Part shown: positions 24,115 to 31,393 of the stretch, one piece after another
Layout of the letters: every line of letters starts with the position of its first letter
Position numbering within the stretch: position 1 is the stretch's first letter
Source of the DNA: DASSUW01 sp963835525
Lineage (GTDB): Bacteria; Actinomycetota; Thermoleophilia; Solirubrobacterales; Solirubrobacteraceae
Direction: 5' to 3'
Assembly (NCBI GenBank): GCA_963835525.1
Contig: CAWIFM010000003.1
Coordinates: forward strand, 310,001 to 374,000
Length of the DNA stretch: 64,000 bases
Notes under the pieces: generated by a model
What the model saw: only the letters and a program-made list of their open reading frames with translations
The model's database searches: none
What the model was told of the DNA's origin: nothing
Made by a program: the position numbers and the translations under genes

Positions 24115-24930
24115 TTATCCGACGGCGGAGAACAGCAGCGCCTCGTCCGAGAGCTGCTGCTTCAGCGTGCGCTTGAGCTGCGAGTGGATCTGGCAGACGC
24201 GGCTCTCGGACACGCCGAGGATGTCGCCGATCTCGCGCAGCGTGAGGTTCTTGACGTAGAGGAGGACGGCGACCTCGCGCTCGCGCTGCGGGAGCTTCTC
24301 GAACGCGGAGCGGAACTTGGTCTTGGCCTCTTCCTTGGCGGTCGCGTGCTCGGGGTCGAGCTCGGTGTCGCCGGCGGCCAGCGTGTCGATCCGCTCGACC
24401 GTGGTCTCGTCGTCGGAGATCACCAGCGTGTTGAGCGAGGTGACGTCCGAGACGGCGATGTCGTCCTCGCGGCGGCGCAGGTCGTCGACCGAGATGGCCA
24501 GCGAGTCGGCCAGCTCGTCCTTCGACGGGCGGCGACCGTGGATGGCGGTGAACTGGTCACGCGCCTTGGAGATGTCGCGCTCCCAGCGGCGCAGCGAGCG
24601 CGGGGCCCAGTCCTGACGGCGCAGCTCGTCGAGCACGGCGCCGTGGATGCGGGTCCAGGCGAACTGCTCGAGCGTGGCGCCCTTGGCCGGGTCGTAGCGG
24701 TCGATCGAGGCGATCAGCGCCTCGAGGCCGCAGGAGATGAAGTCCTCCACCTCACAGCGGGCGGGGAGCTCGCGGACCTTCTTGAAGACGATGTACTTCA
24801 CGAGCGGAGCGAAGGTCATCACGAGCCGGTTGCGGACCTGCAGGTCGCCGGTGCGCTTGTACTCGCTCCACAGCGCGTGCGCCTCTTCCGCGGAGACGCG
24901 GCGGCGGCTGGTGGTCGAGGCGGACTTCAT
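24115..24930 (-). CDS. fliA: Flagellar-type sigma factor (FliA/WhiG family)
   Basis: A 271-residue alternative sigma factor of the sigma-28 group. Region 2 contains RNRLVMTFAPLVKYIVFKKV and VEDFISCGLEALIASIDRYD, with the FliA/WhiG core-binding and -10 recognition block QFAWTRIHGAVLDELRRQDW. Region 3 follows (RRPSKDELADSLAISVDDLR). Region 4 contains LPQREREVAVLLYVKNLTLR and EIGDILGVSESRVCQIHSQL. ATG 24930 has AAGGAG 11 bp upstream; the longer in-frame extension to 25080 would overlap the switch-protein gene. It should read the T(A/C)AA-N15-GCCGAYNA promoters found across this cluster. No FlgM anti-sigma gene is visible. Confidence 0.94.
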   Translation of the reverse strand: MKSASTTSRRRVSAEEAHALWSEYKRTGDLQVRNRLVMTFAPLVKYIVFKKVRELPARCEVEDFISCGLEALIASIDRYDPAKGATLEQFAWTRIHGAVLDELRRQDWAPRSLRRWERDISKARDQFTAIHGRRPSKDELADSLAISVDDLRRREDDIAVSDVTSLNTLVISDDETTVERIDTLAAGDTELDPEHATAKEEAKTKFRSAFEKLPQREREVAVLLYVKNLTLREIGDILGVSESRVCQIHSQLKRTLKQQLSDEALLFSAVG

Positions 24931-24979
24931 GTCGGACGGGGCTCCTTGCGAGGGAAGAAGGATCTGACGGACCGGACCT

Positions 24980-25007
24980 GTATCGGGCCTAGACCCCAGT
25001 TCCTTGA
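24980..25007 (-). promoter_or_regulatory. Weak candidate promoter of the sigma-factor gene
   Basis: On the minus strand: TCAA, 16 bp, CCCGATAC. It resembles the flagellar consensus but has one extra spacer base and two -10 mismatches. If real, the sigma factor would act on its own gene. Confidence 0.3.
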
Positions 25008-25277
25008 TCACCGATTCGGGGTAATCGCTCGCTCGCTCACCGAATAGGCCCACGCCAGGGCCTCGGCGACGGCCGCCCACAACTCCTCCGGAACCTCGCT
25101 GCCGAGCGCCAATCCGGCCAGCGCGTCGGCCAGCTCGGGGTCCTTGTGGACGGGCACGCCCGCGTCGCGCGCGGTCTCGAGGATCGCCGCCGCGACGTGG
25201 CCGCGACCGGCCGCCACCACTTGCGGGGCGCCGGTGCCCGTGTAGCGCAGCGCCGCGGTGACGTCGCGCTCAGGCAT
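25008..25277 (-). CDS. FlhB C-terminal-like export switch protein (FhlX/YlqH type)
   Basis: An 89-residue protein that matches the cytoplasmic C-terminal domain of FlhB without its membrane part: AALRYTGTGAPQVVAAGRGH, then VPVHKDPELADALAGLALGS and EVPEELWAAVAEALAWAYSV. The autocleavage motif NPTH is replaced by TGTGAP, as in stand-alone FhlX/YlqH proteins. Such proteins can substitute for the FlhB C-domain in export switching in other bacteria. It overlaps the FliK-like gene by 8 bases, the same pairing as ylqG-ylqH in Bacillus. Confidence 0.82.
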   Translation of the reverse strand: MPERDVTAALRYTGTGAPQVVAAGRGHVAAAILETARDAGVPVHKDPELADALAGLALGSEVPEELWAAVAEALAWAYSVSERAITPNR

Positions 25278-25881
25278 AGATGTCGAGCGGCTCCCGCCGC
25301 GGCGTCACGCGCACCTCGGCCTCCAGGCCCGTACGAGCATGCAAGCCGTCGTGCAATCGCCCAGAGGCGCCGTCGGCGAGCTCGAACGAGCGGCCGGCGG
25401 GCGCCTCGACGCTCGCGCTCACGAGCTTGCCGGCCACGAGCTCGAGCCGCAGGTCGAGCCGGCCGAGCGCCTCCGAGTGGAAGCTGAGCGCGACGCTGCT
25501 GCGCTCCTCGCCGCCGGCGCGGACCGTCCGCGGCTCATCCTCGACCCGCACTCGCGCGGACTGCGTCGGGGTGGGCGGCGGCTGGGCGGCGGGCGGGACG
25601 ACCTGCTCGAGCTGGAGGGTGACCCGCTCGGGCGTGACGTCCGCGACGCTGAGGCGCAGCGTCTCGCCCGTCCTGCCGACCTCGGTGGGGAGCTGCGCGG
25701 TCAGCGGGATGCCGGCGATCACCAGTACCCCGTGGTCCGCTCCGCGCGAGAGCACGCGCGCGACCACGCTCGTCCCCGGCCGCAGCGTGATGTCGGGCAG
25801 CTGCGTCTGGAGCAGCAGCGTCTTGACGGCCACGACCGGGTCGACCACGTGGGTCAAGGTAGCCGAGCGCCTGCCGATCAC
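25270..25881 (-). CDS. FliK-like partner of the FlhB-type switch protein (YlqG-like)
   Basis: A 203-residue protein with a beta-rich N-terminal half (LRPGTSVVARVLSRGADHGV, GIPLTAQLPTEVGRTGETLR), a Pro-rich linker and a C-terminal Flg_hook-like part (SFHSEALGRLDLRLELVAGK). The last part resembles the FliK motif LxPxxLGxxxxxL. With the FhlX gene it forms a ylqG/ylqH-like pair. The start is uncertain: GTG 25881 overlaps the flgF promoter, while GTG 25848 would shorten it by 11 residues. Its role is probably a second export or hook-length control factor (inferred). Confidence 0.6.
   Translation of the reverse strand: MIGRRSATLTHVVDPVVAVKTLLLQTQLPDITLRPGTSVVARVLSRGADHGVLVIAGIPLTAQLPTEVGRTGETLRLSVADVTPERVTLQLEQVVPPAAQPPPTPTQSARVRVEDEPRTVRAGGEERSSVALSFHSEALGRLDLRLELVAGKLVSASVEAPAGRSFELADGASGRLHDGLHARTGLEAEVRVTPRREPLDIYA
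25854..25880 (+). promoter_or_regulatory. Sigma-28-type promoter of flgF
   Basis: TCAA, 15 bp, GCCGATCA on the plus strand. It lies inside the 5' end of the divergent YlqG-like gene and ends 9 bp before ATG 25890, implying a leaderless transcript and supporting ATG over the upstream GTG as flgF start. Confidence 0.72.
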
Positions 25882-25889
25882 CGGTGGCG

Positions 25890-26576
25890 ATGGACCGCGG
25901 TCTCTATATCGCTGCCTCCGGCATGCTCGCCGAGCAGATCCGGCAGGACCAGATCGCCAACGACCTGGCCAACGCCTCCACGCCCGGCTACAAGGGCGAC
26001 CGCACGGCGCAGCGCTCGTTCGGCGACCTTCTGCTCGCCAACTCGGCCAACGGCGCCGTCGTCGGCCGTCAGAGCACGGCCGTGCAGGTCGACTCCATCG
26101 AGACCGACTTCAGCCCCAAGCCCGCCCGCGAGACCGGCGAGCCGCTCGACTTCGCGATCAACGGCGAGGGCTTCTTCGCCGTCCAGACCGCGCAGGGCGT
26201 CCGCTACACCCGCAACGGCCAGTTCACGCTCGACCCCCAGGGCCGGCTCGTGACCGCGCAGGGCGACCCGGTGCTCGACACCGCCGGCCGCGCGATCACC
26301 GCCACCGACGGCAAGGTCGACGCGCGGCGCGTAGGCGTCGTGGCGCTGACCGACCCGCGCAAGGAAGGCGACTCGCTCGTCACCGGCACCCCTGCCGGCG
26401 CCGCCGCGGGCACCGTCCGCTCGGGCGCGCTCGAGGCCTCCGGCGCCGACGCCGCCCGCTCCATGGTCGACATGATCGCCTCCATGCGCGCCTTCGAGGC
26501 GGGCCAGAAGGTCATCCAGGCGATCGACGAGACGCTCGGCCAGGCCGTCTCGAAGGTCGGCTCCGTCGGCAGCTGA
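25890..26576 (+). CDS. flgF: Flagellar rod protein FlgF
   Basis: FlgF is a distal-side rod subunit. From ATG 25890 the 228-residue product begins MDRGLYIAASGMLAEQIRQD, the classic FlgF start, followed by IANDLANASTPGYKGDRTAQ. The central part includes LDFAINGEGFFAVQTAQGVR and YTRNGQFTLD. The C-terminus has SGALEASGADAARSMVDMIA and RAFEAGQKVIQAIDETLGQA. GTG 25884 is in frame but would precede the predicted transcript start. FlgF and FlgG are paralogues; gene order supports FlgF here. Confidence 0.9.
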   Translation: MDRGLYIAASGMLAEQIRQDQIANDLANASTPGYKGDRTAQRSFGDLLLANSANGAVVGRQSTAVQVDSIETDFSPKPARETGEPLDFAINGEGFFAVQTAQGVRYTRNGQFTLDPQGRLVTAQGDPVLDTAGRAITATDGKVDARRVGVVALTDPRKEGDSLVTGTPAGAAAGTVRSGALEASGADAARSMVDMIASMRAFEAGQKVIQAIDETLGQAVSKVGSVGS

Positions 26577-26588
26577 GCCGGCGGCCTC

Positions 26589-26615
26589 TCAAGTCTCGTC
26601 TTCGCAGGCCGAAGA
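26589..26615 (+). promoter_or_regulatory. Sigma-28-type promoter of flgG operon
   Basis: TCAA, 15 bp, GCCGAAGA on the plus strand, in the 49-bp gap between flgF and flgG. The -10 box ends 10 bp before the flgG ATG. It is the least conserved -10 box of the eight. Confidence 0.6.
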
Positions 26616-26625
26616 CCCCGAGTAG

Positions 26626-27363
26626 ATGCTCTCGGGACTTAACACCGCCGCTGCCGGAATGGCGGCGCAGCAGCAGCGCATGGACGCTGTCGCCAACGAT
26701 CTCGCCAACGCGAACACGACGGGCTACAAGCACCAGCGCGTCGGGTTCCGCGACCTCGTCTACGAGCAGACGGGCCGCTCGTCCGCCCAGGGCGTGCGCA
26801 CCGGCTCGGGCGCCGCGGCGGTCGACGCCGGCCGCGCGTTCGCGCAGGGCGCGCTCCAGCGCACCGACCGCCCGCTCGACGTCGCCATCCAGGGCGACGG
26901 CTTCCTCCGCGTCCGCCTGCCCGACGGCCGCGACGCGCTCACGCGCGACGGCGGCCTGCACATCGACGGCAACCGCCGGCTCGTGACCGCGACCGGTGCC
27001 CTCGTGCAGCCCGCGATCACGATCCCGGAGGGCGTGGCCGAGGACCAGATCTCGATCGGCGCCGACGGCACCGTGCTCGCCAACCGCCAGCGCGTCGGCA
27101 AGCTGGACGTCCTCACCGTCCGCTCGACGCAGGGCCTGCTGTCGATCGGCGACAACGCCTTCGTGGCCACCGCCGCCTCCGGCGCGCCCGTGGCCGCCCC
27201 CCAGGCCACCGTCCTGAGCCAGGGCGCGCTCGAGGCCTCCAACACCGACATGGCCGAGGCCATGGTCGCGATGATCGAGTCCCAGCGCGCGTTCCAGCTC
27301 GCCTCGAAGGCCATCACCACGGCCGACGAGATGATGGGCATCGCCAACCAGGTGAAGCGATGA
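26626..27363 (+). CDS. flgG: Flagellar distal rod protein FlgG
   Basis: FlgG is the distal rod subunit. The 245-residue product has the signature MLSGLNTAAAGMAAQQQRMD, VANDLANANTTGYKHQRVGF, the core LDVAIQGDGFLRVRLPDGRD and the C-terminal LSQGALEASNTDMAEAMVAM and ADEMMGIANQVKR. Rod length and helical C-terminus are normal. It overlaps flgJ by 4 bases and starts the unit flgG-flgJ-flgN-flgK-flgL, probably continuing to fliW-csrA. Confidence 0.93.
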   Translation: MLSGLNTAAAGMAAQQQRMDAVANDLANANTTGYKHQRVGFRDLVYEQTGRSSAQGVRTGSGAAAVDAGRAFAQGALQRTDRPLDVAIQGDGFLRVRLPDGRDALTRDGGLHIDGNRRLVTATGALVQPAITIPEGVAEDQISIGADGTVLANRQRVGKLDVLTVRSTQGLLSIGDNAFVATAASGAPVAAPQATVLSQGALEASNTDMAEAMVAMIESQRAFQLASKAITTADEMMGIANQVKR

Positions 27364-27635
27364 GCATCCCCGGCCTGCCCGCGGTGCCGTCGAGCGCCCT
27401 CCCGACCGAGGTCCGCACCGGCTCGAAGGCCGACCGCGAGGCCTACAGCGCCGCGCTCGGCTTCGAGCAGATCATGCTCGGCCAGCTCGTCGGCGACATG
27501 ATGCCCAAGGGCGCCCTCAGCGAGGGCCCCTACGCGTCGCACGCCCAGGAGGCCTTCGCCACCGGCCTGATCGCCGACGGCGGCATCGGCCTCGCCGCCC
27601 AGCTCTATCCCTCCATGCGTAAGGACGCCTCATGA
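27360..27635 (+). CDS. flgJ: FlgJ-like rod assembly protein (rod domain only)
   Basis: The 91-residue product matches the N-terminal rod-binding domain of FlgJ: FEQIMLGQLVGDMMPKGALS and AQEAFATGLIADGGIGLAAQ. The muramidase domain of enterobacterial FlgJ is absent. The SLT-domain enzyme encoded beside fliK probably supplies wall opening. Overlaps of 4 bases with flgG and flgN indicate coupling. Confidence 0.85.
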   Translation: MSIPGLPAVPSSALPTEVRTGSKADREAYSAALGFEQIMLGQLVGDMMPKGALSEGPYASHAQEAFATGLIADGGIGLAAQLYPSMRKDAS

Positions 27636-28138
27636 GCGGTGCCCTCGAAGCCGAGCTGCTCGTCCACCTCGACGCGCAGATCGCATCCGCCCAGCGCCTG
27701 CTCGGCTTCGTGCTCGCGCAGGGCAAGGCGATCCGCGCCCGCGACGTCGACGCCGTGATCGCGCGCCTGACCGACATCCAGACCGAGATGGGCCGCCGCG
27801 GCAGCCTCGAGCAGGACCGCGCCGGGCTGCTGCAGCGCGCCGGCGCCGCGCTCGGCGTCTCGGTGGCCGCCGTCACGCTCGAGCACCTCTGCACGCTGGT
27901 CAGCCCCGGCGCCGCCCAGGCCGCGCGCGACCGCTCCGCCGAGCTGCGCGGCCTGCTGGCCGAGATCGCCCGCGAGCACGGCATCAACCGCGCGCTCATG
28001 CGCCAGGAGCTCAGCTTCCTCGCCCACCTGACCCGTCTCATCGGCCACGAGCCCGAGCCCGGCTACGCCCAGCCCGGGACCGGCACGACCCAGCCGACCG
28101 CCCCGGCCATCCACCGCGTCCTCGACCTCAAGGCGTAG
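27632..28138 (+). CDS. flgN: Flagellar export chaperone FlgN
   Basis: FlgN binds the hook-filament junction proteins FlgK and FlgL before export. The 168-residue protein is mostly helical (LDAQIASAQRLLGFVLAQGK, RARDVDAVIARLTDIQTEMG, SLEQDRAGLLQRAGAALGVS), with INRALMRQELSFLAHLTRLI near the C-terminus, typical of FlgN. It lies immediately before its clients flgK and flgL. In Bacillus flgM precedes flgN; here flgJ does and no flgM is seen. Confidence 0.85.
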   Translation: MSGALEAELLVHLDAQIASAQRLLGFVLAQGKAIRARDVDAVIARLTDIQTEMGRRGSLEQDRAGLLQRAGAALGVSVAAVTLEHLCTLVSPGAAQAARDRSAELRGLLAEIAREHGINRALMRQELSFLAHLTRLIGHEPEPGYAQPGTGTTQPTAPAIHRVLDLKA

Positions 28139-28140
28139 TC

Positions 28141-29520
28141 GTGTCGATCTCCTCGTTCTACGGTCTCCAGACGTCGCTGCGCGGCCTGCTCGCCCAGCAG
28201 CGCATGATGGACACCGCCGGGCACAACATCGCCAACGCGTCGACCAAGGGCTACTCGCGCCAGGAGGTCTCGCTCGTCGCCTCCGACGCGCTGCAGATCC
28301 CGGCCGGCGGCATCGTCGGCGGCTCCGGCGCGCACATCGGCTCGGGCGTCGACGTCCAGTCCTACCGCCGCGTCCGCGACCAGTTCGTCGACCTCCAGTA
28401 CCGCGCCCAGAACACCAACCTGCAGGAGTGGGCGGCGCGCACCAAGACGCTCGACCGCGCCGAGCTGGCGCTCAACGAGCCCGGTGAGAACGGCCTCAAC
28501 GAGCAGCTCGCGCGGTTCTGGGACTCGTGGTCGCAGCTGGCCGGCGACGCCAAGAACGCCTCGCTCAAGCAGAACGTGGCCGAGACCGCGGGCTCGCTGG
28601 CCGGCGCGTTCCAGACCCTGCACGACCAGATCGAGCTGACCCGCGACCAGGCAGCCGCCGAGTACGCCGACCTGGCCCGCCCGGCCGGCGCCGGCGACCC
28701 GGGCGGCGAGATCGCGCAGATCGCCCGCGAGGTCGCCGAGCTCAACGACTCGATCCGCCGCTTCGTCACCTCCGGCGACATCCCCAACGACCTGCTGGAC
28801 CGCCGCGACCTGCTCCTCGACGACCTGTCCGAGTTCGGCCAGATCTCGGTCGTCACGCAGCCCGACGGCATGCTCGACGTCTCGTTCGTCGACAAGGCCG
28901 CGCCCGGCTCCACCTACTCGATCGTCACCGGCGCGGCCGCGACGTGGGCCGGGCCTCCGGCCGGCGACGCCTGGTCGCCCGGCGGGCGCCTCGGCGGCCT
29001 GCTCGAGGCCTCGCGCCCCGGCGGCACGCTCGACCAGTACATCGGCGACCTGAACACGATCGCCACCAACCTGGCCAACGCCGTCAACGCGGCCTACCCG
29101 ACCGGCGACTTCTTCCAGGTCGGCACGCCCGCCTCGCAGACCCTCGACGTCAACCCGCTCCTGGCCGGGAACCCGTCGCTGATCACCGGCGGCACCGGAG
29201 CCGACGGCTCGAGCGACGTGGCGCGGGCGATCGCCGCCATCCAGAACAACCCGAACAGCGGCGTCGACGGCGCCTACCAGGCGTTCGTGTCCAAGATCGG
29301 CGCGCACGTCCGCGAGTCGATCCGCCAGGAGGCCAACTCCCAGGCCCTGACCGACGCGGTCGAGAACCGGCGCCAGAGCGTGGCCGGCGTCTCGATGGAC
29401 GAGGAGATGTCCAACCTCGTGCGCTTCCAGCGCGCCTACCAGGCGTCCTCTCGCGCCATGAGCACGATGGACGAGATGCTCGACGTCCTCATCAACCGGA
29501 CCGGAAGGGTGGGTCTGTAA
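28141..29520 (+). CDS. flgK: Hook-filament junction protein FlgK
   Basis: FlgK joins hook and filament. The 459-residue product begins with a GTG and reads SISSFYGLQTSLRGLLAQQR, MMDTAGHNIANASTKGYSRQ, the conserved HAP1 N-terminus. It has NEPGENGLNEQLARFWDSW and DLLDRRDLLLDDLSEFGQIS in the middle and the helical C-terminus SMDEEMSNLVRFQRAYQASS, TMDEMLDVLINRTGRVGL. It shares bases with flgL (TAATG). Confidence 0.95.
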   Translation: MSISSFYGLQTSLRGLLAQQRMMDTAGHNIANASTKGYSRQEVSLVASDALQIPAGGIVGGSGAHIGSGVDVQSYRRVRDQFVDLQYRAQNTNLQEWAARTKTLDRAELALNEPGENGLNEQLARFWDSWSQLAGDAKNASLKQNVAETAGSLAGAFQTLHDQIELTRDQAAAEYADLARPAGAGDPGGEIAQIAREVAELNDSIRRFVTSGDIPNDLLDRRDLLLDDLSEFGQISVVTQPDGMLDVSFVDKAAPGSTYSIVTGAAATWAGPPAGDAWSPGGRLGGLLEASRPGGTLDQYIGDLNTIATNLANAVNAAYPTGDFFQVGTPASQTLDVNPLLAGNPSLITGGTGADGSSDVARAIAAIQNNPNSGVDGAYQAFVSKIGAHVRESIRQEANSQALTDAVENRRQSVAGVSMDEEMSNLVRFQRAYQASSRAMSTMDEMLDVLINRTGRVGL

Positions 29521-30464
29521 TGGCGATGCGCATCACCACTTCGATGGTCCAGCGAAACATCCTCGCTGACCTCAACAGCATCTCGTCGAAGCTCACCAAG
29601 TCGCAGATGAAGGCGGCCTCCAACAAGGAGATCAGCCGCCCGTCCGACGATCCGTTCGCCACCGCGCAGGCGATGGCGCTGCGCCAGAGCCTGAGCGCCA
29701 ACCAGCAGCACCAGCGCAACGTCGAGGACGCGATCGGCTGGCAGGACGCGACCGAGCAGGCGATGATGGACATGACCGACTCGATCGAGAAGGCCAAGAG
29801 CCTGCTCGTCCAGGGCGCCTCCGACTCGCTCGACCAGACGGGCCGCGACGCGGTCGCCGCCGAGCTCGAGCAGCTCATCGAGGGCATCAAGCAGACCGCC
29901 AACACGAGCTACCGCGGCTCGTACCTGTTCGCCGGGACCGAGACCTCCACGCGCCCGTATCCGCCGACGAGCACGCCGTACGCGCCCGCCGACGACGTCT
30001 ACCAGGGCGACGACGCGGGCTGGAACCCGGCGAACCCCGGGATCATCCGCGAGATCGGGCCGGGCGTGCAGATGTCGATCAACGTCGTGGCCCAGCAGTT
30101 CCTGGGCGACGGCCAGGGCTCCGGCGACGGCAAGCTGCTCGACGTCATGCGCGACGCGGTCGGCAACCTGCGGTCCGGCAACGCGACCGCCCTGCGCGGC
30201 TCCGACATGGACCGCCTGGAGCAGAACTTCGACCTCCTGCTCGAGGTCCGCGCCGCCAACGGCGCCAAGACCAACCGCCTGGAGTCCGCCCTCGGCCGGC
30301 TCGGCCAGCTCGAGGAGTCCGTCGTCGGTCAGCTCTCGAAGACCGAGGACGCCGACATCGCCGAGACCCTGATCGAGCTCAACTCCCAGACCGCCGCCTA
30401 CCAGGCCGCCCTCCGCGCGGGGGCCAGCATCGTCCAAACGTCCCTCATGGACTTCCTGCGCTGA
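29520..30464 (+). CDS. flgL: Hook-filament junction protein FlgL
   Basis: FlgL is the second junction protein and is flagellin-like. The 314-residue product begins MAMRITTSMVQRNILADLNS and shows the flagellin-type N-terminal helix with ISRPSDDPFATAQAMALRQS, NVEDAIGWQDATEQAMMDMT and ANTSYRGSYLFAGTET. The C-terminal helix ends AYQAALRAGASIVQTSLMDF. It lacks the longer D0 sequence of true flagellin, so it is not the filament protein. The start (ATG 29520, or ATG 29526) overlaps the flgK stop. Confidence 0.94.
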   Translation: MAMRITTSMVQRNILADLNSISSKLTKSQMKAASNKEISRPSDDPFATAQAMALRQSLSANQQHQRNVEDAIGWQDATEQAMMDMTDSIEKAKSLLVQGASDSLDQTGRDAVAAELEQLIEGIKQTANTSYRGSYLFAGTETSTRPYPPTSTPYAPADDVYQGDDAGWNPANPGIIREIGPGVQMSINVVAQQFLGDGQGSGDGKLLDVMRDAVGNLRSGNATALRGSDMDRLEQNFDLLLEVRAANGAKTNRLESALGRLGQLEESVVGQLSKTEDADIAETLIELNSQTAAYQAALRAGASIVQTSLMDFLR

Positions 30465-30515
30465 TCCGGCGCAGCGTCCTCTTCGTCCCTCGGAACCAAG
30501 GAGTCAGACCCCAAA

Positions 30516-30986
30516 ATGTCCACCGTGACCGTCGAGAGCTCGCGCTTCGGCACCCTCGAGATCGAGGCCGACGCGATCATCGAGTTCCCCTCCGGCCTGA
30601 TCGGCCTCGACAGCCGCCGCTGGACCATCGTCGGCGAGATCACCGACGGCCCCTTCCAGTGGCTGCACTCGATCGACGACCCGAGCCTCGCGCTGCCCGT
30701 GACCAGCCCGTGGGCGTTCTTCGCCGACTATGAGGTCGCGCTGTCGGACGACGACACCGAGCGCGTGAACGCCGGCGCCGACACCGCCGTCTACGTCACC
30801 GTCCGGGCCGGCACCGAGCTGGCCGACTTCAGCGTGAACCTGCGCGCGCCGATCGTGGTCTCGGGTGGCCGTGGCCACCAGGTGATCAACGAGGCCGACG
30901 ACGCGCCCGTGCGTGCCGCGCTGTTCCCGCAGGTCGAGGCCCAGGCCGAGGTTGAGGCCAAGGCCAAGGCCGAGGCAGCTGCGTAA
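30516..30986 (+). CDS. fliW: Flagellar assembly factor FliW
   Basis: FliW binds CsrA and flagellin alternately, releasing CsrA when flagellin is low. The 156-residue product has the FliW core IEFPSGLIGLDSRRWTIVGE, WLHSIDDPSLALPVTSPWAF and VYVTVRAGTELADFSVNLRA PI. The C-terminus is a Glu/Ala-rich tail (QVEAQAEVEAKAKAEAAA) that is longer than usual. A ribosome binding site AAGGAG precedes ATG 30516. It lies upstream of csrA, as in Bacillus. Confidence 0.93.
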   Translation: MSTVTVESSRFGTLEIEADAIIEFPSGLIGLDSRRWTIVGEITDGPFQWLHSIDDPSLALPVTSPWAFFADYEVALSDDDTERVNAGADTAVYVTVRAGTELADFSVNLRAPIVVSGGRGHQVINEADDAPVRAALFPQVEAQAEVEAKAKAEAAA

Positions 30987-30988
30987 TC

Positions 30989-31011
30989 CTGCGCGGCGCA
31001 ACGCCGCGCAG
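30989..31011 (+). terminator. Hairpin between fliW and csrA
   Basis: Perfect 10-bp stem (CTGCGCGGCG with CGCCGCGCAG) and a CAA loop, 2 bp after the fliW stop, with TTTT 10 bp further on. It may lower csrA expression relative to fliW or protect the 3' end. Confidence 0.6.
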
Positions 31012-31049
31012 TCTCATCCGTTTTCGAAGCATTCCAAGGAGGAATCTTC

Positions 31050-31274
31050 ATGCTCATCATCACACGCCGTCCCGGCGAGAAGATCATGCTCGGCGACGAC
31101 ATCGTCGTCCACGTGATGGAGATCGTCGGCAACTCGGTCCGCGTCGGCATCCAGGCGCCGCGTGCGGTCCCGGTCTACCGCGAGGAGATCTGGAACGCCG
31201 TGCGTGAGGAGAACCGCGCCGCCGCCGACAGCGCTCCGAACGACCTCCCGGTCCCCTCCGAGCGCGACGCCTGA
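31050..31274 (+). CDS. csrA: Carbon storage regulator CsrA
   Basis: CsrA is a small RNA-binding dimer that represses translation by binding GGA motifs in leaders. The 74-residue product has MLIITRRPGEKIMLGDDIVV, VMEIVGNSVRVGIQAPRAVP and VYREEIW, including the RNA-binding Arg/Val positions. The C-terminal tail of about 20 residues is longer than in E. coli. A strong ribosome binding site (AAGGAGG) precedes ATG 31050, itself containing GGA and so a possible autoregulation site. FliW from the upstream gene is its antagonist. Confidence 0.95.
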   Translation: MLIITRRPGEKIMLGDDIVVHVMEIVGNSVRVGIQAPRAVPVYREEIWNAVREENRAAADSAPNDLPVPSERDA

Positions 31275-31298
31275 CGCCGGGGCCTCACGGCCCCGGCG
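31275..31298 (+). terminator. Terminator hairpin after csrA
   Basis: Perfect 10-bp stem CGCCGGGGCC with GGCCCCGGCG and a TCAC loop, directly after the stop. It marks the right end of the flagellar cluster. Confidence 0.7.
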
Positions 31299-31393
31299 CA
31301 TGCCGTCCCACCATCAGGGTTCGCCGCCCGGCCACGTCCGGGTACGGTCCAGTGTGCACACTCCGACTCCGGACCCTTCAAGGAGCTAACCCC

